Origin: Conus ventricosus
Lineage: Eukaryota > Mollusca > Gastropoda > Neogastropoda > Conidae
Direction of reading: 5' to 3'
DNA: 64,000 nucleotides
Assembly (NCBI GenBank): GCA_018398815.1
Contig: CM031615.1
Span: forward strand, 57,094,224-57,158,223
The notes below the pieces were generated by a model. That model saw nothing but the letters and a program-made list of their open reading frames with translations, made no database searches and was not told the DNA's origin. Position numbers and translations under genes: made by a program. Shown piece after piece: positions 1-10,289 of this stretch (position 1 is its first letter; the number at the start of each line of letters is the position of its first letter).

Positions 1-890
1 AAGTGGTAGTGTCGTCAGCAACTGTTTTATCTTGATCGTTGTCTCTCATCTTTAGGTTTGATCCGAATTCTTTGATTTACTGTTTAGAATTTTGATGGCC
101 AGTAGTTCCAGGGTTAATACGAATCCCGAAGGGGATAATGGACATCCCTGTCTGATGCCTCGTTCCATTGAGAAGGGCGCGAAAATCCAATTAAAATGGT
201 TAATACAACTTTCAGATTACGATGTGATTGTTTGAACCCAGTGAGTAAATTTAGGTAGAAAACTTAAGAGCTTCAGACTGTCCAGAAAAGACGATTACTG
301 AAAGTAGGCCTGGTATAGTTGCAGTGTTTTTAATAAGGTCTTCGTCATTAAGGTATGAAATAACGCGATTTAGACTACCGGCTAACATTTTGGCAAGGAT
401 TTTGTAATCTGTGTAAACTCATTGGTCTCAAGTTTGTTAGATATTCACGTGTGAGGTTTTTTTTTTTACTTTGCGCAGAAGTGTGATAATGCCTCGTCGT
501 TGTGTTTGTGAAGTGTGACCTACACTGTAGGAGTATTCAAATGATTGTAGCAAACGTGTTTCTCTCTTTTGTACAAACCACTTTGTAGCATTCTGTTAAT
601 CCATCACATCCTGGTGCAGACCATTTCTTCATCTCTTTAAGTGCTTCAGCTGCGCCTGTCTTACTAATGCTTCCTTCGCATAGTGTTTTTTCTTCATTTA
701 GTACTGGGTGTCGCGTTTGCTGTATGTACGATTGATCTTCATTGTGTAGATCATTAACGCGTTTAACAAGTGATTTATAAAAATCGTGCTGCTCTTCCAG
801 AATACTATTTGTTCCTTTAAATTCCATCCCATCGTTAGTAAATATCGACGTGATTGTATTACTTACAGCGTTTATTCTTTTCCATGGCAA
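1..890 (-). pseudogene. Reverse transcriptase fragment of the Tx1/L1-like LINE (copy A)
   Basis: An open stretch at 537-890 reads 'SISKTGAAEALKEMKKWSAPGCDGLTE' in broken form; this is the segment just before RT motif 1 in L1/Tx1 elements, where 'ALKxMKxxKSPGxDGLT' is typical. Further down the minus strand, toward 1, are pieces resembling 'THWVQTITSYY' and 'MERGIRQGCPLSP'-like RT text in shifted frames. The catalytic domain would copy element RNA into genomic DNA. The reading frame is broken several times and the C-terminus is outside the window, so there is no functional product. Confidence 0.7.
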
Positions 891-1654
891 AGAGAAACGC
901 AGAATTTTTTCTCCCTCCTCAATAAATTTTGCGCGTGAGCGTAGGCCTATCTGTGCACCGGTGTGCGTGTGTTGAGGTTGTGATTTCTAGTTATGCTTTG
1001 ATTCTGTTTTTGTTCCCGCTTCTAATTGTTGTTTATCTGGATTCGTTCCTAACGGCTTTTCTGTTTCGTTGAGTATTTTTGCACAGTGCTATTTCTTTCC
1101 TGTGCCTGTTTAGAGCTTTGCGTCTAGTGTATTATATTTTGTGCTCTCTAATTTTTATTTTGATGAGCTCCTTTTTTGTGGGAGATAGGCTTGAGATGGG
1201 TTCGTGGGGAGATATGTTGAGAGGGGTTCGTGGGGAGATAGGTTTGAGAGGTTTGCGTCTGTTTGTTGTAAGGCGTTGTTAATTTCGTTTTCGTAGATAT
1301 ACTTTGAGTGGACTGTTATTAAATTTCCACTATGACGGACCTCTTGCGAAGTTGTGGAATTTCAGTGTGGTATCTACGGTTCTGTGATCTGTGAGTGGTA
1401 CTGACAGAATGTCTGAGCTGTCCACATGGCTATAAGTGATGAAGTAGCAAACATGTCTATTCGTCTTGCAATGAATGGGTTATTGCTATGCCAGGTATGT
1501 TTTTGTTACCTCGTGTCGTGATCTCCAAATATCTTGAAAATGTGTCTTTATTAGAAGTTGATTAAAAGCCTCTGCTTCCCTGATCTTATGTTTTCTCATG
1601 ATATTATATCACTTGTATTATCTTTTTCCCCCTTTGTTTATCTTAGACCGCATT

Positions 1655-1900
1655 TAAATCGCCCATCACCAGTGTGTCTGCTTTGTCTGGTCCTACTTCA
1701 TCAATATTTTTTCCTAGTCAAATAAAAATTGAATTTCCCCCCAAATAATTGGATGGTGCATTATTCGTTAATAAAGGACGGTTTCCTGGCAGGCTTTTTG
1801 ATTTGAACAACAGTTACTCTTGATCTTCATACGCCTTATGCATGACTTTCTGACTAACAAGAATTATTTGACCTAATCTATGGTATGTGCCTTTGGCAAA
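1655..1900 (-). pseudogene. Apurinic-like endonuclease fragment of the Tx1/L1-like LINE (copy A)
   Basis: The minus strand encodes a run ending in 'KADTLVMGDLNAV', matching the conserved GDxN motif of the LINE endonuclease domain that nicks target DNA before reverse transcription. The equivalent stretch in copy B (40,724-40,924) is cleaner and shows the preceding 'FINGYAPANYLGEIQ', where 'NxYAP' is typical of these nucleases. In copy A a frameshift separates the halves. It lies between ORF1 and RT pieces in the expected order. Confidence 0.65.
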
Positions 1901-2080
1901 AATAACTTCCCTCCTCAGTGCAGTTCTAACTGATCTGCTTCTTTAGTTGTAACGTGCGTTTCCTGTGATGCTATCACATCATAGTTTCCTTTTCTTGCAT
2001 AGTTAAATGTGCAGTGTCTTTTTTCCCCCTCATTTTTTCAGTCCTCTGGTGTTTACAGTTATCGCACGTAGCTGATCCAC

Positions 2081-2156
2081 ATTGTTTACAGGGTGTTGAA
2101 ATCGTGATCAGTTTTATACATTGTTTACAGGGTGTTGAAATCGTGATCAGTTTTAT
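2081..2156. repeat. 39-bp tandem duplication inside the LINE, copy A only
   Basis: A 37-bp sequence containing 'gggtgttgaaatcgtgatca' is present twice in direct tandem at a 39-bp period. The equivalent place in copy B (about 41,160-41,196) has it once, so this is a private change of copy A or a loss in B. Confidence 0.9.
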
Positions 2157-2895
2157 TGCCATGGGCGTGGCCTTCCAGCATGCACTGAAAGTAGGATTGA
2201 ATCTTAATGCCATACAGCACACCTCTAAAGGTCGTGGGACGATCGCGTGCCGCTGGAGAAGAGCGCGTGGCACACGTGCGCTTTTGGTACGAAAACACAT
2301 GGCTCACACACATGAGCCACCTGGCCTTTCCAGCAAAGTCTGTATATACCTTTAGCTTGATGTAACGTGGTATAGTGCTGAGCTCTTCGCCGTCACTCTC
2401 AGCTGACGTGTCTGCTGGCGCGTTGTTTGAAGACGACTCACGCGTGTGTTCAGTCTGAGGAGTCATCTGACAAATGGGGTAACTGGCCTTGTGCCCTACC
2501 GCTGGCATCCTGTCCCGTTCGTCCATCAGCCGTGATCTGCATTTGATACTTTAGTTTTTTCCCCAACTCTCAATAAAGGGATGTTGCTAATAATTAGCTT
2601 GGTGGCTAGAGTTTCTTTTCTCTACGCCAGATTTATCTTTAATTACAAATGGGTTTTTGTCCTTTGGTTGTACCAGCAACCCACGTGATTGGGTTGTACA
2701 GCCTCCACAAACCCCGATTCGCTGAGCCCCTTCAATCATCTCAAACCAAGAGCACTTTTCTGCTGTAGCACAAATTTCACTCAGAGTATTCGCTGACACG
2801 CTGCGGGTAAATGTTTGTTTAGCGGAAACACCAGCGGTAAGTGGATTGGAACCGGTGCCGCCATGCCTGGTATTCGGCGGTGTGGGGGAACACAA
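2125..2895 (-). pseudogene. ORF1 (RNA-binding, gag-like) remnant of the Tx1/L1-like LINE (copy A)
   Basis: Two minus-strand stretches (2,587-2,895 and 2,125-2,526) in different frames carry 'IEGAQRIG' and 'KNPFVIKDKSG'. These resemble ORF1 proteins of Tx1-type elements, where a 'NPFV' segment precedes a beta-strand RNA-binding domain and a C-terminal zinc-knuckle region. Several Cys and His residues follow but no clean CCHC knuckle can be read. Stops and shifts break it. Identification rests on motif resemblance and on position upstream of the endonuclease. Confidence 0.45.
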
Positions 2896-3433
2896 TCACA
2901 TCGCGCCTTTACTGCTTCTTCCGCACAGTACTTGCGTGTGATATTGCACAGTAATTGCCCCTGCTGCACTGCAATTTGATGTAGGCTGTATCAGCTAACG
3001 GCGATAACTTGTTCTGTTTGATTACACACGATAAAGGCAGACTAAACGTTCAGTGTCTACTCGACATCGAGTTGAACCCCGGCCGCCTCTGTAATATATC
3101 TTGAGTTACGTAAAGAATATTTATTCTAAAAAGATCATCCCTGACGCTGTCGTTCCTCCTATTACGGTGCATGACGTTTATGTCTATCTTACACATCTCA
3201 AACAGAAAGGCACACGTGGTCTTGATTTAGATGGTAAGATTCTTAAATCATGTGCTCCTATCGTCATAGATCCTTAACTTATTGTACGATCTCTGCATTG
3301 ACAAAATCTATCTTCCTGATAATCTTAAGCAAGCCAAAATCATTCCTTTCTATATAAATCGGGAGATGAAGCTAATCCATCAAATTACAGACCTATTTCA
3401 ATATTATCCGCTCTGTCAAAACCTTTGGAAAAT

Positions 3434-4708
3434 AATAATAATAATAATAAATAATGGTTTCTTATATAGCGCTTAATCAAACGAATTTCTCTAAGCGCTT
3501 TACAAATCATACTACATTCACCCTTCTCATATACAATAATACACCTTACACCCAGCTACAAATACTATTACTACAATAACTAACAAATCCTTATCCTACG
3601 AGTGATATTCACTTATTTTTCAAATATCACTACAAAGCTTAATCCTATAACGTTCAATCATACAACAAATACATATAATAGAACATACACATACAGTACA
3701 TTTGAAAAAGGCCCAGACGGCTGTGAGATAGGTTGTACCCCCCCCCCTCCCCCACACAGACACAGCATTGACTAATTATGAGAAACAGATGGGTTTTAAG
3801 TTTAGACTTGAAAGAAGAGATAGAATCTGAATGTCTGAGAGAGTCTGGCAGTCTGTTCCACGTCGCTGGAGCTTGAAAAGAGAAAGATCTTTCACCAGTA
3901 GTAGTCCTGAAGCGAGTCATTCGTAGAAGGCAGTCGTCAGCACAGGAGCGTAGTTGTCGAGAGGGGGTGTAGATTTTACGGAGATCTGAGAGATAAGAAG
4001 TACATTTCAAGAGAGCAGAGGAAGTGAGTTGAGATTTTGTACGAGATACGGTTTGAGACAGATAGCCAGTGAAGAGTGAAGTAGAGGCGAAATGTGATCA
4101 TATTTTCCTGCTCTACAGACGACTCGGTTGCATGATTTTGATTCGCTGTAATCTTTCTATCAGGTATTTTGGAAGGCCGGCCAAAAGTGAGTTGTAGTAA
4201 TCTATTCTAGATAAGACAACTGCACAAATGAGAGCTTTTGTAGCATCTGTAGAGAGAAGGTGACGTACGGAGCTGATTCTTCTTAGTTCTAAATAGGCAA
4301 TCTTGCAAATATTTGAAACCTGTTTCTCAAAGAAAAGGGACTGGTCAAGAATGACCCCTAGACTGCGGACAGAGGCGGAGACAGAGACAGTACAGTCATT
4401 GATAGTGACAGTTGAAGGCAGAGAAGGATGGTTGGGTTGTTTTGTCACGAACATGAGTTCCGTCTTGTCGTCGTTTAGTTGTAGTTTGTTGGTGTCATCC
4501 AGTCCTTCAGGTCAGCAATGCATCCCCGCTTCCGAGAAATCAGTGAGTCAATTTCAGCAATGGGAGCCGACTGATGAAGTTGAGTATCGTCAGCAAAGCT
4601 CTCATGCGACATGGCGTGACCACTGATGACGTCAGACAGGACTAGCATACAGCACAAAAAGGACTAGCCCCAGTGCAGAACCCTGAGGCACACCGTACCT
4701 GTACAGAT
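3434..4708 (-). mobile_element. 5'-truncated CR1/L2/Jockey-like LINE inserted into the CR1 LINE of copy A
   Basis: On the minus strand the order is 'YGVPQGSALG' (about 4,675-4,705), 'SFADDTQLHQ' (about 4,571-4,605, catalytic FADD intact), 'VRSLGVILDQSLFFEKQV' and 'LLAGLPKYLIERLQ' (4,113-4,454), and the C-terminal 'SFSFQAPATWNRLPDSLR' (3,654-4,010). The 3' end, at the low-coordinate side, carries an (AAT)n tail at 3,432-3,456, as expected for this LINE group. The 5' end stops inside the RT. Copy B lacks this element but has about 162 bp (42,512-42,673) that copy A lacks at the same spot. Frameshifts break the ORF. Confidence 0.8.
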
Positions 4709-5103
4709 CGTCGATTTTCGACGTCAGTGACCATAATTTGCTGCTACGAAAGCTGGCCTTGTATAGACTTTCCGATCAAGCCTTTCTCTTATCTTTTCTT
4801 TCTAACCGTCATCAGGTTTTCGGGGTAACCAACAATCCAAATTCCAGACAAAAATTGATGTTCCCCAAGGATCCGTTCTCGGTCACTTTTTCCCACTCTG
4901 TATATCAAATATCATCCCTTAAACATTTCGGAAGGCCTATGTGAACTATTTGCAGGTGATACGTCTGTTCATTCGAGCCATGCTTTTTTGAAGCAGTTAT
5001 TCACGACTCTACAGAACTGTGTTGACCACGTGATTGACTGAGCTGAATCACATGTCCTTGAGCGACCAAACTCAACAGGACAATAACTATACGACAAAAA
5101 GAC

Positions 5104-5764
5104 ATGAAAAAAATAGCTTCAAGTCTGCATTCTGTACACATGGGTAATACAGTCATTCATGAAGTAGATACTCACAAAGTTCTAGGAGTTGCTATCGACA
5201 GTAATCTTTCCTGGTCACCTCGTATCGACAGTTTATGCAAATTTTTCCGAAAGTTATTTCAGCTGTTAAAACTTAAGAATGTTGTTACAGCACGAAAGAA
5301 ATTCTTCCATGCATTTATTTCATCATCTGTCGCTTATGCGTCTGCACTCTATGATCTATGTAGTGCAGACACATTAAAATATACAGAATCTATATACGCT
5401 CTCAAGTTTGTATTTTTAAAATATATTAGTTTGACAATTGTAGAATTACGTAACACAGGATATCCTTCCATTATCATATTAAATACAGTATAACAGAGCA
5501 GTGGTGATGTATTGAATAATGAATAGCTTTGCTGCTCCACACTTACCACACGATTTCCGCGAAATCAGCCGACATACACAGATAGTAATTATAATGAGAA
5601 AAACCAGAATTGATCTCTTTAAGACAAGCCTCGCCTACTCAGGAGGGGCCCTTTGGAACTCCTTACCAAAATACATCAAAGATGAAAATATTAGTTCGTT
5701 TGCATCGGTTTATAAAACATTTCTATTTCAGATACTAAAAACGGCAAGATACACTACATATTAG
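5104..5764 (+). pseudogene. C-terminal RT region of the CR1/Jockey-like LINE (copy A)
   Basis: An open frame at 5,104-5,493 gives 'HKVLGVAIDSNLSWSPRIDS', the 'LGV.iD..L.W..HI' thumb-region signature that follows the catalytic box in Jockey/CR1 RTs. After a frameshift, 5,519-5,764 gives 'PHLPHDFREISR' and 'GGALWNSLPKYIKDENISSF', the usual C-terminal tail where the 'LWNSLP' motif ends the protein. The product is non-functional. Copy B carries the same pieces with a local triplication. Confidence 0.75.
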
Positions 5765-5769
5765 ATGTT

Positions 5770-5941
5770 AGGTTGTTCTTCCCCAAGCCCAATGATACAA
5801 AACAAAGAATGTAGCAGACATTGTGACTTAATTTAATGTTTAAACGAAAGTACATTTTTTCTCTGTCTTTATTCTTTTTTTTTTTGTCACCAGATCGATC
5901 CCTCCATCGCCTCCCCCCACTTCCCATGCTGTGCGCGCGCA

Positions 5942-5978
<37 letters not shown>

Positions 5979-6070
5979 GCGCGTGCGCGTGTTCGTGTGT
6001 GTGTGTGTGCTTGTGCGCACGCGCGCGTACGTAAGTGTGCATGCATGCATGATTCTGTAATTTGCTTTTG
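5770..6070. repeat. LINE 3' flank with (TG)n microsatellite
   Basis: After the LINE end there is AT-rich sequence, then alternating (TG)n mixed with CG steps at about 5,931-6,040. Apparent reading frames on both strands here are poly(Cys-Val) or poly(Thr-His) and are not genes. The same arrangement follows the LINE in copy B. Confidence 0.9.
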
Positions 6071-6075
6071 AATTA

Positions 6076-6700
6076 TCAGTGTTTTCCTTTTCAGTCTGCA
6101 TGTCGACTAGTGTGTTCCTTTTCAGTCTGCATGTCGACTAGTGTTTTCCTTTTCAGTCTGCATGTCGACTAGTGTTTTCCTTTTCAGTCTGCATGTCGAC
6201 TAGTGTGTTCCTTTTCAGTCTGCATGTCGACTAGTGTTTTCCTTTTCAGTCTGCATGTCGACTAGTGTTTTCCTTTTCAGTCTGCATGCGACTAGTGTTT
6301 TCCTTTTCAGTCTGCATGTCGACTAGTGTGTTCCTTTTCAGTCTGCATGTCGACTAGTGTTTTCCTTTTCAGTCTGCATGTCGACTAGTGTTTTCCTTTT
6401 CAGTCTGCATGTCGACTAGTGTTTTCCTTTTCAGTCTGCATGTCGACTAGTGTTTTCCTTTTCAGTCTGCATGTCGACTAGTGTTTTCCTTTTCAGTCTG
6501 CATGTCGACTAGTGTTTTCCTTTTCAGTCTGCATGTCGACTAGTGTTTTCCTTTTCAGTCTGCATGTCGACTAGTGTGTTCCTTTTCAGTCTGCATGTCG
6601 ACTAGTGTTTTCCTTTTCAGTCTGCATGTCGACTAGTGTTTTCCTTTTCAGTCTGCATGTCGACTAGTGTATTCCTTTTCAGTCTGCATGTCGACTGGTG
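6076..6700. repeat. 31-bp minisatellite, about 20 units
   Basis: The unit 'cttttcagtctgcatgtcga' plus about 11 more bases recurs at a 31-bp period, with a SalI-type GTCGAC and an overlapping ACTAGT in most units. Units are nearly identical; one near 6,285 lacks a single base, and most variation is a T/G change in the spacer 'gtgtTttcc / gtgtGttcc'. The matching locus in copy B (about 44,160) has only one degenerate unit, so the array expanded in A or collapsed in B. Confidence 0.95.
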
Positions 6701-6777
6701 TATTCGCTTCTCTCCCTTGTTCCTGCTATATCGACTTTCGTGTTTTCCATGTGCTTCTCCGAAGTATTTACGCACGC

Positions 6778-6788
6778 ATGCGCACGCG

Positions 6789-6822
<34 letters not shown>
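6778..6822. repeat. (CG/CA)n microsatellite
   Basis: Alternating CG then CA dinucleotides. The same array is at about 44,475-44,522 in copy B. Confidence 0.95.
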
Positions 6823-6829
6823 GGGACGC

Positions 6830-7264
6830 AGAAACTTCAGTTCTATGTGGCCTTCCGCTGACAATGTCTAGTGTGTTTCAATCTCAGTTATAAGACTGGA
6901 TGGAGTCTGGCATTGTTGACCATTTATCTTATTAAATCTCATCCACACGGTAGATATTTGACTCCCCTCCCCTCCCTTCCCAACTTCTTTTTTTTAAATT
7001 TCCAACTCGTAAAAGTTTAAATCTTGAAATTTTGTTCTAGATGTTATTATGGTTCAGCGTCTTATTTGCGCGTAGAGCAAGGCTTTTTCATTCCGCCCTG
7101 CCTTCTCTCCCTTCCCCTTCCTCCCCTTTAACCGTTCCACATACTCCCACAAGCTGTTCGACTCATGAGTAATAACGGGTCAGCCTGTTCCGTAGTCTGA
7201 CGATCGTTGCATTCCCGTGCATTGCATACACATGGTGGCCAAATAGTCATGTTTTTCATTTGCC
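6830..7264. other. Unassigned duplicated sequence
   Basis: Non-coding-looking sequence with a T-rich patch, closely matched by 44,530-44,970 in copy B. No domain or RNA gene is recognisable. Confidence 0.6.
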
Positions 7265-7559
7265 CGAGGGAAGGATGGTGGGCATCTTATCATTTCAGCC
7301 TGGCGTGCAGTGTTTTTTTTTTTTCGAAATGAGCGCACCCCCACACAGTAAGGAGTGAGAAGGTAAGGGGGGTGGGGGGGGGGGGGGGGGGAGCATGCGG
7401 ATGCAGAAATGAACGTATATCTGTGCACTGTTTTGTTACTGTGTGTTGCGCTCATGAAACGGAACTCATTATTTTCTGTTTGCAGATTACACGAAACAGT
7501 TCAGGATTTCTCCGCCCGGAAGACGCAAACCAACGCGCTCATAGACAGTATTTCACGTT

Positions 7560-8055
7560 TGCGCCGGTAAGACGTATTAACGAGGGAGTGACACCAGATT
7601 TGGCTTGTAGATCTCGTTTCTGGAAGACGTACCAACGAGTAAGACAAAATTTGGCTTGTGGACCTTATGCCTGGCAGACGTACCAACGAATAGAGACAAA
7701 ATTTGGTGTGTTGACGTCAGACCTGAAAGACACACCAAGGAATGAGAGAGAGACAAAGCTTGATTTGTGGACATCATACTTCTGCCTGAAAGACGTACCA
7801 GCGAGTGAGAAACAAAATTTGGCTTGTGGATCTCGGTCCTGGAAGACGTACCAACGAGTAAGAGAGAGACAACATTTGGCTTGGGACTTGATTCTTGTGC
7901 CTGAACGACGTACCAATGGGTGAGAAACAAAATTTGGTTATGAACCTCGGTCCTGGAAAACATACTAACGAGGAGAAGAGAGAGAGAGACAGAATTTGGA
8001 TTGTGGTCTTAAGTCCTGTGCCTGGAAGTAACGCACCAGTGCGAGACAAAAACTC
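7560..8055. repeat. Degenerate ~50-63-bp tandem repeat, about 9 units
   Basis: Each unit contains 'gacgtaccaacgagt', a GA-rich stretch, 'caaaatttggcttgtgga' and a terminal 'cctg'. Unit lengths vary with the GA-rich part. Divergence between units is high, so the array is old. The peptide repeats seen in several frames are by-products. Confidence 0.85.
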
Positions 8056-8079
8056 GTCGCCTTGAAGACTACCGGAATT

Positions 8080-8480
8080 GTTCCTGCCAGATTCACAGAA
8101 GCCGCGGCCCACTGACGCAGGTTCAACGCCCGGACCAACGACCTACGCCCTCCGACCTACTACCTGCAACCGGTCCCGTTGTAACGACAGCTCCACGTCA
8201 GCATGCGGACCCCCTGAAGGACTGACCAGCACGGTGAGAGCGGCGGTCGGCAGGGTGGTGTCCGGCGCCCCTTCCGCCGCTCTGATGGTCCTCCGGCTGT
8301 GGCTGGACCCCGTGCACCACCACGGGGTCGTCCCCCTGTGGGCGACTGTGGGCGACACGTAGCAGGCGGGTGGGTCGGGTTGTCGGCGTCCTCAACCGCT
8401 GGGGCACCGCGGCGAGCGGGCACCTCGGGCACGTGGGCACCATGGCGACCGTGGCGTTGGTCTGGTGGTTGCTGGAGATG
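8080..8480. other. GC-rich unassigned sequence
   Basis: A GC-rich island of about 400 bp just after the degenerate repeat, open in several frames on both strands. It has a possible splice-donor context 'cacg/gtgaga' near 8,231. Nothing in the translations matches a family I recognise; openness is probably due to composition. Poly(G) follows at 8,517. Confidence 0.35.
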
Positions 8481-9151
8481 TTGCTGCCTTAGGGGGGATG
8501 TGTGTGTGTGTGTGTTGGGGGGGGGGGGGGGGGAGGGGTGGGTTGGCGTGGCGGCGGTGGGGGGAGGGAGTGGAAGTGGGCGAGCTATATAGTGCAAGTC
8601 CCCGTTGATCGTTGATTGTTCACGAGTTCGAGGAAAGTTTATTTTTTGTTTTTGTTTTTGGTTTCTTTTCATTGGTCGAGATGATTAATGTCGTAAGACA
8701 GGATTGTGGTCCCGACGTCTAATTTTTCACCGTCTTCGAAGTCGATCAGGTTATTATGGCATAGGATAAATTCCGCGCAAGATACAGTTAAATCACTTGT
8801 GTTTTGCTGATGGGTTTTCCGGTTACGGCAGCGTTCATCATCTATGAGGTTTTCTTTGCTTGGAAAGAGAAACCAGATATCATTTTTCAGCTGTAGTTTG
8901 TTTCGGTTTCAGTCTCATCAAATTAGTGTGACTGCGTGCAGACAAATCCATATACGCTACTCCACGTCTGCTTAGCTGCGATATCAGTAAAGCGCAGGAT
9001 TTACAGCTGACGGATAAATGAATCGATAATCAAGTTCAAAGAATTTAAGATGAGGGTGTCGTGGATACGATCTAGCAGATGTGGGACCAGTGTATCGGCC
9101 CATCACGCTGGTCAGACCTTGGGTGCCTACCTAACATTGTCCACGCCATTA

Positions 9152-9154
<3 letters not shown>

Positions 9155-9184
<30 letters not shown>
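9155..9184. repeat. (TG)n microsatellite
   Basis: Perfect TG dinucleotide run followed by GA repeats. Around it (8,580-9,770) I see AT-rich unassigned DNA with short GAT-type trinucleotide repeats near 9,225-9,250. Confidence 0.95.
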
Positions 9185-9186
<2 letters not shown>

Positions 9187-9779
9187 AGGGAGAGAGAGCA
9201 TGACTAGATGGGCAAAAACTGCATGAATAATGATGATGATGAAGATAATGATAATATTAGTAAATACTGATAATATTGATACCACCACCAACAGAATAAT
9301 GGAAAAAAGCGAGTTAAGCATGGAAAAGTAGTAAAATTACGAGACATATTGCTTAAAAGTTAAGACAAAAGTAAGACAAGACCCGAAAAGTCACTTTCGT
9401 ATAATTCATCCAATCAATGGACGAACACACTGACCACCACTCCTCACCCCCACCACCCTCCATCCCTCGACCACAGCACGTGGAATACGTGTCACGCGCA
9501 GTCACGCATTCCCTCTACCACCACTACTATATGCGAACACATGTGCCCTTTGGGTCGTGCACAAGACGACCACCTACTCTCCATCCACCCACACCCACGG
9601 GTATCCAACGTCCACTGTTACAAACCTAGGGTACCCATGAATCTGAAGTACCCAGTGTTGTTTATTTCACCACATAACATAACCCGTTAAAACCAATCTT
9701 ATAAGCGCACTGTCAAACGAGAAATACATGCAGTTAGATGCTCCTAAACAAAGACAAAAAAAACTCAAACACAGGAACA

Positions 9780-10014
9780 CACGCACAGAGACACAGACAA
9801 ACATGCACGCGCCAGCACGCGCGCGCACTCACGTGTACGTGTACGAGTGTGCACATGCCTGCACAGAAACGCACACACACACACACATACACAATACACA
9901 TAGTGTGTACGAGCGTGCACATACCTGCACAACGCACACGCACACACACAGACACACACACGTACGTGTACGAGCGTGCACATACAGGCACAGAAAACGC
10001 ACACACACACACAC

Positions 10015-10048
<34 letters not shown>
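9780..10048. repeat. Cryptic CA-rich repeat with ~65-bp higher-order unit
   Basis: Alternating CA/CG sequence in which a block with 'acgtgtacgagtgtgcacat' and 'cctgcacagaaacgcacac' recurs about three times, ending in a longer (CA)n run. Copy B has the same structure at 45,100-45,440. Frames here give only Thr/His or Cys/Val runs. Confidence 0.9.
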
Positions 10049-10049
<1 letters not shown>

Positions 10050-10289
10050 CGAAGGATACTCCACATTATACACTAGCATCCCTTCTTGGTACACATTCAC
10101 CAGTGCGCTCACGTTTGGAGCAAAATATAACGGGGGATCATGAGAGTTTCAAAACTCGGTTGACATGTGTTACAAAGTCCCATGCGTCTACCGTTGGAAA
10201 TGCCCAGTACGAGTCTGCCCCATTCTCTGGGAGTCTTCGCAGTGTTGGCCTTAGGATTATTCCAGTATTTGGTTGATAGGTGATGTTTT

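Larger units (their letters stand above)
1..3050 (-). mobile_element. Tx1/L1-like non-LTR retrotransposon, copy A, degenerate, cut by window edge
   Basis: Reading the minus strand from 3,050 to 1 gives, in LINE order, an ORF1-like region, an endonuclease fragment with a GDLNAV motif, and the N-terminal part of a reverse transcriptase. The order ORF1, endonuclease, RT and the phrase 'MKKWSAPGCDGLT' fit the L1/Tx1 group of apurinic-endonuclease LINEs. Many frameshifts and stops make it inactive. The RT runs off the left end. The 5' end abuts the 5' region of a plus-strand LINE near 3,060, so the two elements lie head to head. A second, more error-ridden copy lies at about 38,930-42,075. Clade assignment is by eye and could change with a phylogeny. 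Confidence 0.75.
3060..5765 (+). mobile_element. CR1/Jockey-like LINE, copy A, RT half, interrupted
   Basis: Plus-strand frames spell successive pieces of a CR1/Jockey-type reverse transcriptase: 'HLKQKGTRGLDLDGKILK', 'DNLKQAKIIPFY', then after an interruption (3,434-4,708) 'DVSDHNLLLRKLALYRLS', 'VLGVAIDSNLSW' and the C-terminal 'GGALWNSLPKYI'. The catalytic box normally FADD reads FAGD (GGT codon at 4,955-4,957), and the segment before 'DVSDH' lacks the usual SKAF residues. Both defects are shared with copy B (42,120-43,830), so the element was dead before the two copies separated. The 5' half with endonuclease is absent. No clear target-site duplication is visible. Confidence 0.8.
7265..9655. 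other. 2.4-kb segment present in copy A, absent from copy B
   Basis: Sequence flanking this segment is contiguous in copy B (about 44,975-44,990, around 'atttgccggagttattgccc'), so about 2.4 kb was inserted in A or deleted from B. It holds a poly(G) tract (7,374-7,391), a degenerate tandem array (7,560-8,055), GC-rich DNA (8,080-8,480), a second poly(G) tract (8,517-8,533), a (TG)n array and AT-rich DNA. The ends show no inverted repeats or obvious target duplication, so it does not look like a simple transposon. Confidence 0.75.

Noticed and set aside
8160..8672. 170-codon minus-strand frame
   Set aside because: GC-rich composition and poly(G) keep it open; peptide is Pro/Arg-rich low complexity.
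9734..10276. 180-codon frames rich in Thr/His or Cys/Val
   Set aside because: Translations of CA/TG microsatellite DNA; the same applies at 5,836-6,101, 11,106-11,505, 45,064-45,681, 46,501-46,869 and 60,445-60,840.
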